Source of the DNA: Candidatus Latescibacteria bacterium 4484_7
Lineage (GTDB): Bacteria > Krumholzibacteriota > Krumholzibacteriia > Krumholzibacteriales > Krumholzibacteriaceae
Direction of reading: 5' to 3'
Length of the DNA: 6,640 nucleotides
Assembly (NCBI GenBank): GCA_002085285.1
Contig: NATK01000155.1
Coordinates: 1-6,640 of the forward strand
Part shown: one piece after another, positions 1 through 5,614 of the stretch
Layout: every line of letters starts with the position of its first letter
Numbering within the stretch: position 1 is the stretch's first letter
Program-made: the position numbers and the translations under genes
The notes under the pieces: model-generated
Seen by the model: the letters and a program-made list of their open reading frames with translations, nothing else
The model's database searches: none
What the model was told of the DNA's origin: nothing

Positions 1-99
1 GACCAGTTCAAATCGGCGATAAAGAAGATCAAGGGGAACAGGGTTCTTTTCCTCATCTACAGGAACGAGAATCATTTCTATGTGTTGTTGAGAGGTTGA
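1..99 (+). CDS. C-terminal end of a PDZ-domain protein, probably HtrA/DegP-family serine protease (partial)
   Basis: Only the last 32 residues and a TGA stop are in the window; the gene begins upstream. The visible tail reads as the end of a PDZ domain: a helix (DQFKSAIKKIKG) followed by a strand with the pattern V-L-F-L-I-Y-R-N, then H-F-Y-V-L-L. This helix, hydrophobic strand, arginine and final aromatic/valine strand is how the last PDZ domain of many HtrA/DegP periplasmic proteases ends. No catalytic residues are visible, so another PDZ protein such as a RseP/CtpA-type protease is possible. It lies 51 bases before the next plus-strand gene, with no obvious terminator in the gap, so the two may be co-transcribed. 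Confidence 0.6.
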   Translation, partial: DQFKSAIKKIKGNRVLFLIYRNENHFYVLLRG

Positions 100-150
100 G
101 TTCAATAGTCGATCAGCCTCCAAACAGGCACATTCATTGGTAGGAGGGAT

Positions 151-828
151 ATGTCCTTAATTGCGCTGATTATCGTGATCCTACTGTCGACCCTCATCGT
201 CAAGATAGGTTCGGTGGCGTTGAGGATGACGGGAATCGACAGGGAGACGGCGAGGTTTCAATCGCTGTCTGCATTTACGGGAACGGGGTTCACGACGAGT
301 GAGTCCGAGAACATCGTGAATCACCCGCAGAGGCGGAAGGTCATCAAGATGCTGATGATATTCGGAAATGCGGGTATCGTTTCGGCCATCGCGATGCTCA
401 TCATCTCTTTCAAGGGGAGTACGCTTACCGAGTCGCTGGCGAAGCTAGGGATACTGGGCCTCTCCGGCCTCGGTATCCTTATCTTCTCGGTGGCGAAGGG
501 ACTGGAGAACCTGATAGATTCGTTCATCGAGAAGAGGCTCTCCAGGATAGAGCACTTCTCGATGGGAGCTTTTTCCGAGGTGCTGCGGCTCGCAAGCGGC
601 TACGGGATAGTCGAGGTGACCGTATTGGCCGACCATTCCCTTGCAGGCAAGAAGCTTCTCGATACGGATCTCACGACAAACAGGATACTCGTCCTTGCCA
701 TAAAGAGAGGGTTCAGCCTGATTCCAACGCCAAATGCCACCGAGGTGATAGAACCGGGTGACAAACTGATTTGTTTCGGCCTGATCAAAAATATCTCTTC
801 GATAATCTCGTCCGAAGCAACAGCATAG
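151..828 (+). CDS. Membrane protein with TrkH-like pore motif and C-terminal RCK_C (TrkA-C) domain
   Basis: A 225-residue protein starting at an ATG with a good ribosome binding site (GGAGG at 143-147). Seen in the sequence: hydrophobic segments at about residues 2-24, 64-87 and 96-115; a soluble C-terminal domain from about 140 to 222 with the TrkA-C/RCK_C pattern (I-V-E-V-T-V, S-L-A-G-K-K-L, I-L-V-L-A-I-K-R, P-G-D-K-L-I-C-F-G). RCK_C domains bind regulatory ligands and gate cation channels and transporters. Between the first two hydrophobic segments, residues 36-49 (FQSLSAFTGTGFTT) resemble the filter loops of TrkH/KtrB potassium transporters. There is no N-terminal Rossmann RCK domain. I recall similar short RCK_C membrane proteins in other bacteria annotated only as TrkA-C proteins; I know of no assigned function. 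A role in cation transport or its control is inference. Confidence 0.75.
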   Translation: MSLIALIIVILLSTLIVKIGSVALRMTGIDRETARFQSLSAFTGTGFTTSESENIVNHPQRRKVIKMLMIFGNAGIVSAIAMLIISFKGSTLTESLAKLGILGLSGLGILIFSVAKGLENLIDSFIEKRLSRIEHFSMGAFSEVLRLASGYGIVEVTVLADHSLAGKKLLDTDLTTNRILVLAIKRGFSLIPTPNATEVIEPGDKLICFGLIKNISSIISSEATA

Positions 829-920
829 TTTCCGTCAATTGCCTTAATCTACCGAGGCGAAGCGGTATGTTTGACGGTCGGCAAGTCGCTGTCTACCAAG
901 ACGAAACTGCATATTTACCC

Positions 921-970
921 CTCGGTTGGTCGCTTTTCGTAACTTGCAGCGAGCGACCCGACGAGGTTTT
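921..970 (+). terminator. Candidate hairpin between convergent genes
   Basis: In the 226-base gap between the RCK_C gene and the converging inositol-3-phosphate synthase, CTCG (921-924) and GGTCGCT (928-934) pair with AGCGACC (952-958) and CGAG (962-965), leaving a symmetric 3x3 internal loop and a 17-base apical loop. A short run, GTTTT, follows at 966-970. The position suits a terminator for the plus-strand gene, but the loop is large and the T-run short, so this is a weak call. I saw nothing else supportable in the gap. Confidence 0.3.
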
Positions 971-1054
971 AGTGAGAAGCGGTTATTCATTCAGACTCAT
1001 ATAGGTAAGATGGCTCTTGCCGCTTTACGGACGATCTTCATACCGACAGGCCGC

Positions 1055-2020
1055 TCAATCGTAGTATTCCTGCCCTAGATGAGTTATGAGTTCTTCACCC
1101 TGTATGAATCGCAGAGTGTTCTTGAGCTTCATCAGCTGGATGAAGAGATCGTGTTCAGGGTAGAGCTCCGGTGCATGCATCGGGCTCTTGAAGTAGAACG
1201 ACAGCCATTCCTGAATGCCTCTGAAACCGATCCTCGAGGCGAGATCCATGAATAGAGCGAGGTCGAGAACGATCGGTGCCGCAAGAATGCTGTCGCGGCA
1301 GAGGAAGTCTATCTTTATTTGCATGGGGTAACCGAGCCACCCGAAGATGTCGAGGTTGTCCCAGCCTTCCTTGTTGTCGCCCCTTGGTGGATAGTAATTG
1401 ATTCGCACCTTGTGGTATAGTTTCCCGTAGAGCTCGGGATAGCGGTCCGGTTGAAGGATATGTTCGAGGACCGAGAGCTTGCTCACCTCTTTCGTCTTGA
1501 AGGAATCCGGATCATCGAGCACTTCGCCGTCCCTGTTGCCGAGGATGTTTGTCGAGAACCATCCGGAAAGCCCTATGAGCCTTGCCTTTAGTCCAGGAGC
1601 GATGATCGTTTTCATCAACGTCTGACCCGTTTTGAAATCCTTTCCTGCAATTGGCACGTTGTTCTTGTGGCTCAATTCCAAAAGTGCGGGTATGTCGGTT
1701 GTCAGGTTGGGAGCACCGTTGGCGAACGGTATCCCGAGGGAAAGGGCCGCATATGCGTAAACCATGCTCGGAGCGATGTCGGGACTGTTTTCCTTGAGGC
1801 CCTTCTCAAACGATGCGAGGTCCTTGTGGACGTCGGTCGTTTCCATAAAGATCTCGGTGCTCGCCGTCCACACGACGACGAGGCGCGAGCAGTTGCTCTC
1901 CTCCTTGAATCTCAGGATGTCCTCTTTCAGCTGCTCTGCGAGGTCGTACCAGCTCTTGCCCTCTTTGATCCAGTTTCCGTCGAGCTTTTTTACGTACTTC
2001 TTATCGAAGACTCCCTTCAT
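1055..2020 (-). CDS. ino1: Inositol-3-phosphate synthase, C-terminal part (split gene)
   Basis: 321 residues carrying most of the myo-inositol-1(3)-phosphate synthase, the NAD-dependent enzyme that converts glucose-6-phosphate to 1D-myo-inositol 3-phosphate. Family blocks appear in order: WTASTEIF (51-58), NGAPNLTTDIPAL (101-113), GKDFKTGQTLMKT with catalytic-region lysines (126-138), WFSTNILGNRDGEVLDDP (154-171), KVRINYYPPRGDNKEGWDN (204-222), KIDFLCRDSILAAP (236-249) and IQEWLSFYFKSP (269-280). The resemblance is to the roughly 430-440-residue bacterial type (as in Bacteroidetes and some other phyla). Its ATG overlaps the stop of the N-terminal ORF as ATGA and corresponds to the conserved methionine of the family's K-P-M-x-x-x-F-D region, so it is an internal methionine rather than a native start. 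No strong Shine-Dalgarno lies before it. The cofactor-binding N-terminus is in the neighbouring ORF. Confidence 0.92.
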   Translation of the reverse strand: MKGVFDKKYVKKLDGNWIKEGKSWYDLAEQLKEDILRFKEESNCSRLVVVWTASTEIFMETTDVHKDLASFEKGLKENSPDIAPSMVYAYAALSLGIPFANGAPNLTTDIPALLELSHKNNVPIAGKDFKTGQTLMKTIIAPGLKARLIGLSGWFSTNILGNRDGEVLDDPDSFKTKEVSKLSVLEHILQPDRYPELYGKLYHKVRINYYPPRGDNKEGWDNLDIFGWLGYPMQIKIDFLCRDSILAAPIVLDLALFMDLASRIGFRGIQEWLSFYFKSPMHAPELYPEHDLFIQLMKLKNTLRFIQGEELITHLGQEYYD

Positions 2021-2322
2021 TTCTTCAGTACACCTGCGTTAAGAGCCGATTCGTAGGCGTTGTCCTCGAAGATGTCCCATCCACCGAATACGAGATCGTC
2101 GAGCTTTGCCAAAGGAACGAAATCCTTTATCATGGGGACTCTGTTCTCTGTTCTTTTGCCGAGTCTTATCGTACCCATCTGGGTCAGCGAGCCGAAAGGC
2201 TGAGCGATTCCTCTTCTCACAGCCTCTACGCCGGCTATGAATGTCGTTGCTACCGCTCCCATTCCCGGCATGAGGATGCCGAGTTTTCCTTCTGGCTCAG
2301 TTGGCTTGTTCTTTATTTGCAT
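2017..2322 (-). CDS. ino1: Inositol-3-phosphate synthase, N-terminal part (split gene)
   Basis: 101 residues containing the NAD-binding N-terminus of inositol-3-phosphate synthase: strand plus glycine loop GKLGILMPGMGAVATTF (12-28), then GSLTQMGTIRLGKRTENR, MIKDFVPLAKLDDLVFGGWD and DNAYESALNAGVL. I chose the ATG at 2322 because AGGAGG lies five bases upstream; a further in-frame ATG at 2379 would add 19 charged residues with no family resemblance. The ORF stops after GVLKK. Related enzymes continue here with about 15 residues (a helix ending in a D-E-L-E-x-I-K-P-like segment) before the M-x-x-x-F-D block that begins the next ORF. That stretch is absent and the frame changes by one base. The two halves total 422 residues, against about 438 expected. 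Whether this is a mutation, a sequence error or a working two-piece enzyme cannot be decided here. Confidence 0.88.
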   Translation of the reverse strand: MQIKNKPTEPEGKLGILMPGMGAVATTFIAGVEAVRRGIAQPFGSLTQMGTIRLGKRTENRVPMIKDFVPLAKLDDLVFGGWDIFEDNAYESALNAGVLKK

Positions 2323-2327
2323 TTTTT

Positions 2328-2333
2328 CCTCCT
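2328..2333 (-). promoter_or_regulatory. Strong Shine-Dalgarno for inositol-3-phosphate synthase
   Basis: AGGAGG on the minus strand, five bases before the ATG at 2322. It decides the start of the N-terminal synthase ORF in favour of the shorter form. Confidence 0.85.
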
Positions 2334-2414
2334 CTGATTTTTGACGCTTTCGATGATCACTGTTTGGGAAAGGATGCAATCAGAGCGCCGTTACACTAAA
2401 AAGATCGATGCCTA

Positions 2415-2442
2415 ATTCTAAGCTCTTGACACAATAATACAA
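2415..2442 (-). promoter_or_regulatory. Candidate minus-strand promoter for inositol-3-phosphate synthase
   Basis: On the minus strand, TTGTAT (2442-2437) is followed after 16 bases by TAGAAT (2420-2415), a 3/6 -35 and a 5/6 -10 match. It would start transcription about 80-90 bases upstream of the synthase ATG. It interleaves with the candidate plus-strand promoter, so the two could exclude each other. The region is AT-rich, where such matches arise easily by chance. Confidence 0.4.
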
Positions 2443-2454
2443 CTTTATTATTTT
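2426..2454 (+). promoter_or_regulatory. Candidate plus-strand promoter for the LysR-type regulator
   Basis: A perfect TTGACA -35 hexamer (2426-2431) is followed after 17 bases by TATTTT (2449-2454), a 4/6 -10 match. Transcription would begin roughly 15-20 bases before the regulator's ATG at 2478, giving a very short leader. A modest Shine-Dalgarno-like AGGAT (2462-2466) lies 11 bases before that ATG. Confidence 0.5.
2433..2452. repeat. AT-rich inverted repeat in the divergent promoter (possible operator)
   Basis: AATAATA (2433-2439) and TATTATT (2446-2452) are perfect 7-base inverted arms separated by six bases. The repeat lies between the -35 and -10 of the plus-strand promoter and covers the -35 of the minus-strand one. 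A dyad here is where a LysR-type protein could repress its own gene and control the divergent one. A T-N11-A (2438-2450) is present but off the symmetry axis, so it does not itself support a LysR box. Chance is plausible in such AT-rich sequence. Confidence 0.35.
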
Positions 2455-2477
2455 TATAAAAAGGATAAATAATATTT

Positions 2478-3392
2478 ATGGATATAAGGTCTCTCAAATA
2501 TCTCATTTCTCTCTATACAGAGAGAAATTTCACAAGGGCTGCGGAAAAGAACTTTGTGACTCAGCCCGCCGTCAGCATCGCTCTCAAAAAGTTGCAGGAC
2601 GAATTCCAGGTGAAGCTCTTCGTCGTTGAGGGGCGGGATGTTCATTTTACACAGGAAGGGATAGTTGCAGTCGAGTACGCCTCGAAGATCGTCAGGTTGA
2701 TCGAGGAATTGAACGGGGCGATCCTGGATCTTCGCGGACTGGACAGGGGCGTGGTTAAGCTTGGGACCATCGATGCTGCAAGCATGTATGTTTTACCCGG
2801 TGTTTTCACGAGATTTTCAGAGAGATACCCCGGAATCGATATTCACCTCGAGATCTCATCCACCGAAGCCCTTCTCGAAGCGCTCGTCGATAGGAGGCTC
2901 GATGCAATCGTAGCGACTCTTCCAATCGAAGAGGAAGATACACTCGACGTGTTCCCCGTGTTCACGGAAAGGCTCGTATTGATAGCCCCGCCGGGTCATT
3001 TGTTGAGTTCGAGAAAGAGGGTCAAACCAGAGCTTCTTGCCGATTATCCATTCATATCGTTTCATCGGGGTTCCATTACGCGTAGGATCATAGAAGGCGC
3101 TCTGCGCTCTGTAGGGGTGGAGGCGAGGACGTCAATGTCGATAGACAGCCCGGAGGTCATCAAAAAGCTCGTGTCATCGGGTCTCGGAATAGCGATTCTT
3201 CCTGAGAGAATCGTTTCGGCTGAAATCGAGAGGGGTGAACTTTCAGCAATAAAGATAGAAGGGGTTTCGATGGAGCGAAAGCTCGGGCTCGTCGTTGAAA
3301 AGGAACGATACCTCTCGCTGCACCTCAGGGCGTTTCTCGATGTGATGAAGGAAGAACTTGGTGTAATATTGCCGGAAAGATTGCTGGTATGA
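2478..3392 (+). CDS. LysR-type transcriptional regulator
   Basis: 304 residues, the usual LysR-type length. Residues 1-60 form the winged helix-turn-helix, with the typical F-T-R-A-A-E-K..V-T-Q-P-A-V-S-I-A-L-K-K-L-Q pattern and L-F-V-V-E-G-R-D-V-H-F-T-Q-E-G wing. From about residue 90 on is the periplasmic-binding-protein-like effector domain (VKLGTIDAAS, YPGIDIHLEIS, LDAIVATLP, LVLIAPPGHLL, then SSGLGIAILPE near the end). Such proteins bind DNA as tetramers and change activity on binding a small molecule. The gene is transcribed away from inositol-3-phosphate synthase, the classic LysR arrangement, and is followed 49 bases later by an inositol monophosphatase gene on the same strand. The likely targets are therefore the synthase and its own operon, with an inositol- or sugar-phosphate-related effector; that is inference from position only. 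Confidence 0.95.
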   Translation: MDIRSLKYLISLYTERNFTRAAEKNFVTQPAVSIALKKLQDEFQVKLFVVEGRDVHFTQEGIVAVEYASKIVRLIEELNGAILDLRGLDRGVVKLGTIDAASMYVLPGVFTRFSERYPGIDIHLEISSTEALLEALVDRRLDAIVATLPIEEEDTLDVFPVFTERLVLIAPPGHLLSSRKRVKPELLADYPFISFHRGSITRRIIEGALRSVGVEARTSMSIDSPEVIKKLVSSGLGIAILPERIVSAEIERGELSAIKIEGVSMERKLGLVVEKERYLSLHLRAFLDVMKEELGVILPERLLV

Positions 3393-3441
3393 GCGGATGC
3401 AGTGGGGTATTCGTTTGGACTTTTAAATTGGGAGGGATCGA

Positions 3442-4272
3442 ATGAGGGAGAAACAGGAGGTAGTAAGGGAGGCGGTGCTTTCGGCGGGATCAATCGTCAA
3501 AGACGCTTTCATGCAGCCGCCGGGTGGCGAAGGGGCCGTGGAGAAGGGTGAGAATGATTTTGTGACGAGGGTCGACATTCAGAGCGAAAGGATGATAATC
3601 GATGTTTTGAGAGAATCGTTTCCCGATATCGAAGTTCTCGCAGAAGAGGGCAAAGAAAGGCCGTCAAAAGATACGTTCTGGATCATCGATCCTCTCGATG
3701 GAACAACGAATTTCATGCATCGATATCCCATGATAGGTATGAGCGTAGCGTTGTACAGCGAGGGGCAGGTCGTTTTGGGGACGGTGTACGATCCGCTACG
3801 GGGTGAACTCTTCGAGGCGTTGAGGGGTCAGGGTGCTTTCTTAAACGGTGAGAGGATGTCGGTTTCACGCGGAGAAACCCTTAAGACCAGCCTCCTCGGG
3901 ACAGGGTTTCCCTTCCGGGTCAGAGAATATCTCTATGGATACATCGAGCTGTTCAAGCTTCTGTTCAATCAGTGTAGAGGTATCAGAAGGGCCGGAGCCG
4001 CAGTTATAGATCTAGCATATGTTGCGGCAGGGAGGCTCGATGGTTTTTTTGAGCTGTATCTCAAGCCGTGGGACATGGCTGCAGGAGCTCTTCTTGTCGA
4101 AGAGGCGGGGGGCGTGGTGAGCGACATGGTCGGTGCGTCCGATTTTCTCGAATCGGGTCATATCATAGCGGCAAATCCTCATATATATGATAATATTCTC
4201 ACCGCAGCTCGTTCCGTGTTCGAAGCGGAAGAGCTGAAGGGTCTCGGAACCGGTTTTAGGCCGCTTCGATAA
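3442..4272 (+). CDS. suhB: Inositol monophosphatase family protein
   Basis: 276 residues, normal for the Mg2+-dependent inositol monophosphatase (SuhB/IMPase) family, which hydrolyses inositol monophosphates to myo-inositol. Metal-site motifs are intact: LAEEG (66-70, metal-binding glutamate), WIIDPLDGTTNF (80-91, with D83 and D86) and WDMAAG (210-215, with D211), matching the three signatures of the family. The start ATG has GGAGGG five bases upstream (3431-3436). It lies 49 bases behind the LysR-type gene on the same strand, probably in one transcript, and near a divergent inositol-3-phosphate synthase whose product is its natural substrate. Family members can also act on fructose-1,6-bisphosphate, histidinol phosphate or PAP, but the context favours inositol phosphate. 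The symbol suhB reflects family similarity, not proven orthology. Confidence 0.93.
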   Translation: MREKQEVVREAVLSAGSIVKDAFMQPPGGEGAVEKGENDFVTRVDIQSERMIIDVLRESFPDIEVLAEEGKERPSKDTFWIIDPLDGTTNFMHRYPMIGMSVALYSEGQVVLGTVYDPLRGELFEALRGQGAFLNGERMSVSRGETLKTSLLGTGFPFRVREYLYGYIELFKLLFNQCRGIRRAGAAVIDLAYVAAGRLDGFFELYLKPWDMAAGALLVEEAGGVVSDMVGASDFLESGHIIAANPHIYDNILTAARSVFEAEELKGLGTGFRPLR

Positions 4273-4301
4273 AAGCGATGGAACTGCCGACGCCGGGATG
4301 G

Positions 4302-4332
4302 AAAATGAGGGGACCACTCTTGCGGCCCCCTC
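4302..4332 (-). terminator. Terminator hairpin between convergent genes
   Basis: GAGGGG (4307-4312) and CC (4314-4315) pair with GG (4324-4325) and CCCCTC (4327-4332) around an eight-base loop, with one A-C mismatch. Read on the minus strand, the GC-rich stem is followed by ATTTT (4306-4302), so it best fits a Rho-independent terminator for the gene that stops at 4373. It could also help end the plus-strand monophosphatase transcript, though there is no T-run on that side. Confidence 0.6.
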
Positions 4333-4372
4333 TGATCGGGCAGGTTATGGGGTGGTAGATTGAAACGACCGG

Positions 4373-5350
4373 TTATTTCTTTCCGTCACTTTTCCAGTTT
4401 CCCATGAAGTATCCATGCCCTTCTGCATCGGCGATCCAGTGCCCGTGCAGCTTGCCCTCGAGCCTGTAATACTTGCCTACCCAGATTCCCCTGAACCAGC
4501 CGCAGGGAAACTCTGCAGTCGTTTCTTCGTCGCTGTCACCGTAGTGACCCTTGAGTATTCCCATGAAGCGGCCGTTTAAGTCGATATACTTGCCGAAGAA
4601 AACCTTCTCGCCTGAACTGTTGATTCCGAAGATTCCTCTCAGATAACCGCTGGCAAGACCGCGTGTGCTGTACCAGATGCCCCGATATACTCCGAGCAAA
4701 ACACCTCTCACCGCTGTGCTGTCGGCATTGTAGATCGTGTCGGTGGGCACCCTCTGCCATTGCCCCATGAGATGGCCATGAGGTTTGTATGGATGTATTC
4801 TGTATGATGCTATGGCGATCCCGTTGCCGCAGCGGTCAACCGGCTCGAGTATGTTGAGCGAATCGAGCTCGTCGATTGTGAATGTTCTGGTGAAAGGCTT
4901 GGTTTCAAAGACAACCTGCCTGAGCATCGTCTCGGAGGAGACGTTGGTCGAATCGAGCGTTGAGGGAGGGAATATGATCTTGAGCTGAACGCCATCGATA
5001 TGAGGGCCTGTGTTGGATATCCATTCGACGGTCGATCTGTTGACCCTCTTGATCATATCGTTCTTGTCAAAGGCAATGACTTTTTCGATGATGACTATGC
5101 CGCCCTGCGCCTGAATCTTGCCCGTCCAATCAAGGGGACAAAAGTCGGTTGTGGTGCTGTCCTGGTTCAGTCTGGACAGATGGCCCCACACGGCGCGGAA
5201 GCGGTAGATCCTTGCACCTGTTGCCTTCTCAAAGTTCTGTACCTCGAAATCGTACTGATAAGGGTCTTCGACGTTGGACTCCTGATCCAGTAAAGGCTGG
5301 TAGGCTTCCGGTTCGCCGAAGGCCGGTGCCTCGTGATAGAGCAGAAGCAA
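4373..5350 (-). CDS. Uncharacterised, probably exported protein with glycine/tryptophan repeats; 5' end uncertain
   Basis: I do not recognise a named family. The open frame downstream of an amber codon gives 325 residues from a TTG at 5350. The first residues (LLLLYHEAPA, then FGEPEAYQ) look like the end of a signal peptide with an A-P-A cleavage site. Residues 46-130 form a beta-rich region with W-G-H-L, DWTGKI, G-G-I-V-I-I-E-K-V-I-A-F, and V-E-W-I-S-N-T-G-P-H-I-D-G-V. Residues 191-320 hold at least seven copies of a G-x-(F/L/W)-x-G-x-(W/Y/F)-like unit, for example HGHLMGQW, RGVLLGVYRGIW, GYLRGIF, GRFMGILKGHY, GWFRGIW, GKLHGHW and GYFMGNW. Two cysteines (71 and 174) are in the body, with a third at 283. 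It faces the monophosphatase convergently and shares its strand with the downstream-coordinate acyl-CoA synthetase. An envelope or surface role is only a guess; the start call is weak. Confidence 0.7.
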   Translation of the reverse strand: MLLLYHEAPAFGEPEAYQPLLDQESNVEDPYQYDFEVQNFEKATGARIYRFRAVWGHLSRLNQDSTTTDFCPLDWTGKIQAQGGIVIIEKVIAFDKNDMIKRVNRSTVEWISNTGPHIDGVQLKIIFPPSTLDSTNVSSETMLRQVVFETKPFTRTFTIDELDSLNILEPVDRCGNGIAIASYRIHPYKPHGHLMGQWQRVPTDTIYNADSTAVRGVLLGVYRGIWYSTRGLASGYLRGIFGINSSGEKVFFGKYIDLNGRFMGILKGHYGDSDEETTAEFPCGWFRGIWVGKYYRLEGKLHGHWIADAEGHGYFMGNWKSDGKK

Positions 5351-5415
5351 TGCCTAAATGGCCACAATCTTGACGCAGTGTGACAACCACCGATTTTGCA
5401 ACGACTTGCAAGTGA

Positions 5416-5421
5416 CCTCCT
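5416..5421 (-). promoter_or_regulatory. Strong Shine-Dalgarno in front of the repeat-protein gene, pointing at a start in another frame
   Basis: AGGAGG on the minus strand, four bases before a TTG at 5411. That TTG is in a different frame from the repeat protein, whose own frame is closed by TAG at 5356-5354. The site is probably the real translation signal of the gene, which implies that the coding sequence between here and 5350 has been altered by a frameshift or is misread. Confidence 0.5.
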
Positions 5422-5450
5422 CGGATTTCATCTTGAGATAAATCGGGAGT

Positions 5451-5470
5451 ATTGTACGAAAAGGTACAAT
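5451..5470. repeat. Perfect inverted repeat ATTGTAC-N6-GTACAAT (possible operator)
   Basis: ATTGTAC (5451-5457) and GTACAAT (5464-5470) are perfect 7-base arms six bases apart. It lies 30 bases upstream of the Shine-Dalgarno of the repeat-protein gene. On the minus strand its proximal arm contains TACAAT, a good -10 match, though I see no convincing -35. No T-run follows on either strand, so an operator is likelier than a terminator. Confidence 0.4.
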
Positions 5471-5498
5471 GGAAGCGTAAGCGCTGTTCAGAAATGTT

Positions 5499-5529
5499 CA
5501 CATCGATTGAAATCGCTTACCTCGATGTG
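5499..5529. repeat. Inverted repeat CACATCGA-N15-TCGATGTG
   Basis: Perfect 8-base arms (5499-5506 and 5522-5529) flank 15 bases, in the 264-base gap between two minus-strand genes. A second, smaller dyad (CGATT-GA-AATCG, 5504-5515) overlaps the left arm. No T-run follows on either strand. It could be a regulatory site for the repeat-protein gene or a processed hairpin behind the acyl-CoA synthetase gene. Confidence 0.35.
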
Positions 5530-5614
5530 GATGCTTCTATGAATGGCTGCTGACACGCGATTTGATATATGTCTTATGAATCTTTCAGATGTTGAGCTGC
5601 CGGCATAGTTTCAT

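Noticed and set aside
771..1004. A 77-codon plus-strand open frame overlapping the end of the RCK_C gene and running into the intergenic gap
   Set aside because: It starts inside a well-supported gene in another frame, has no ribosome binding site, and its product resembles nothing I know.
2010..2030. Programmed -1 frameshifting to join the two synthase ORFs
   Set aside because: The junction (AAG AAA TGA) lacks a canonical slippery heptamer, and a frameshift would still not restore the missing residues. Coupled reinitiation or a mutation fits better.
1667..2056. A 129-codon plus-strand open frame opposite inositol-3-phosphate synthase
   Set aside because: It is antisense to strongly conserved coding sequence and arises from its codon pattern.
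2323..2379. Longer N-terminus for the synthase from the in-frame ATG at 2379
   Set aside because: The added residues are charged and unrelated to the family, while AGGAGG sits correctly before the ATG at 2322.
3062..3493. A 143-codon minus-strand open frame rich in serine and proline
   Set aside because: It lies opposite the LysR-type gene and the start of the monophosphatase; its composition is that of a reverse-strand shadow.
5499..5529. Rho-independent terminator for the acyl-CoA synthetase gene
   Set aside because: No T-run follows the stem on the minus strand, and the loop is 15 bases long.
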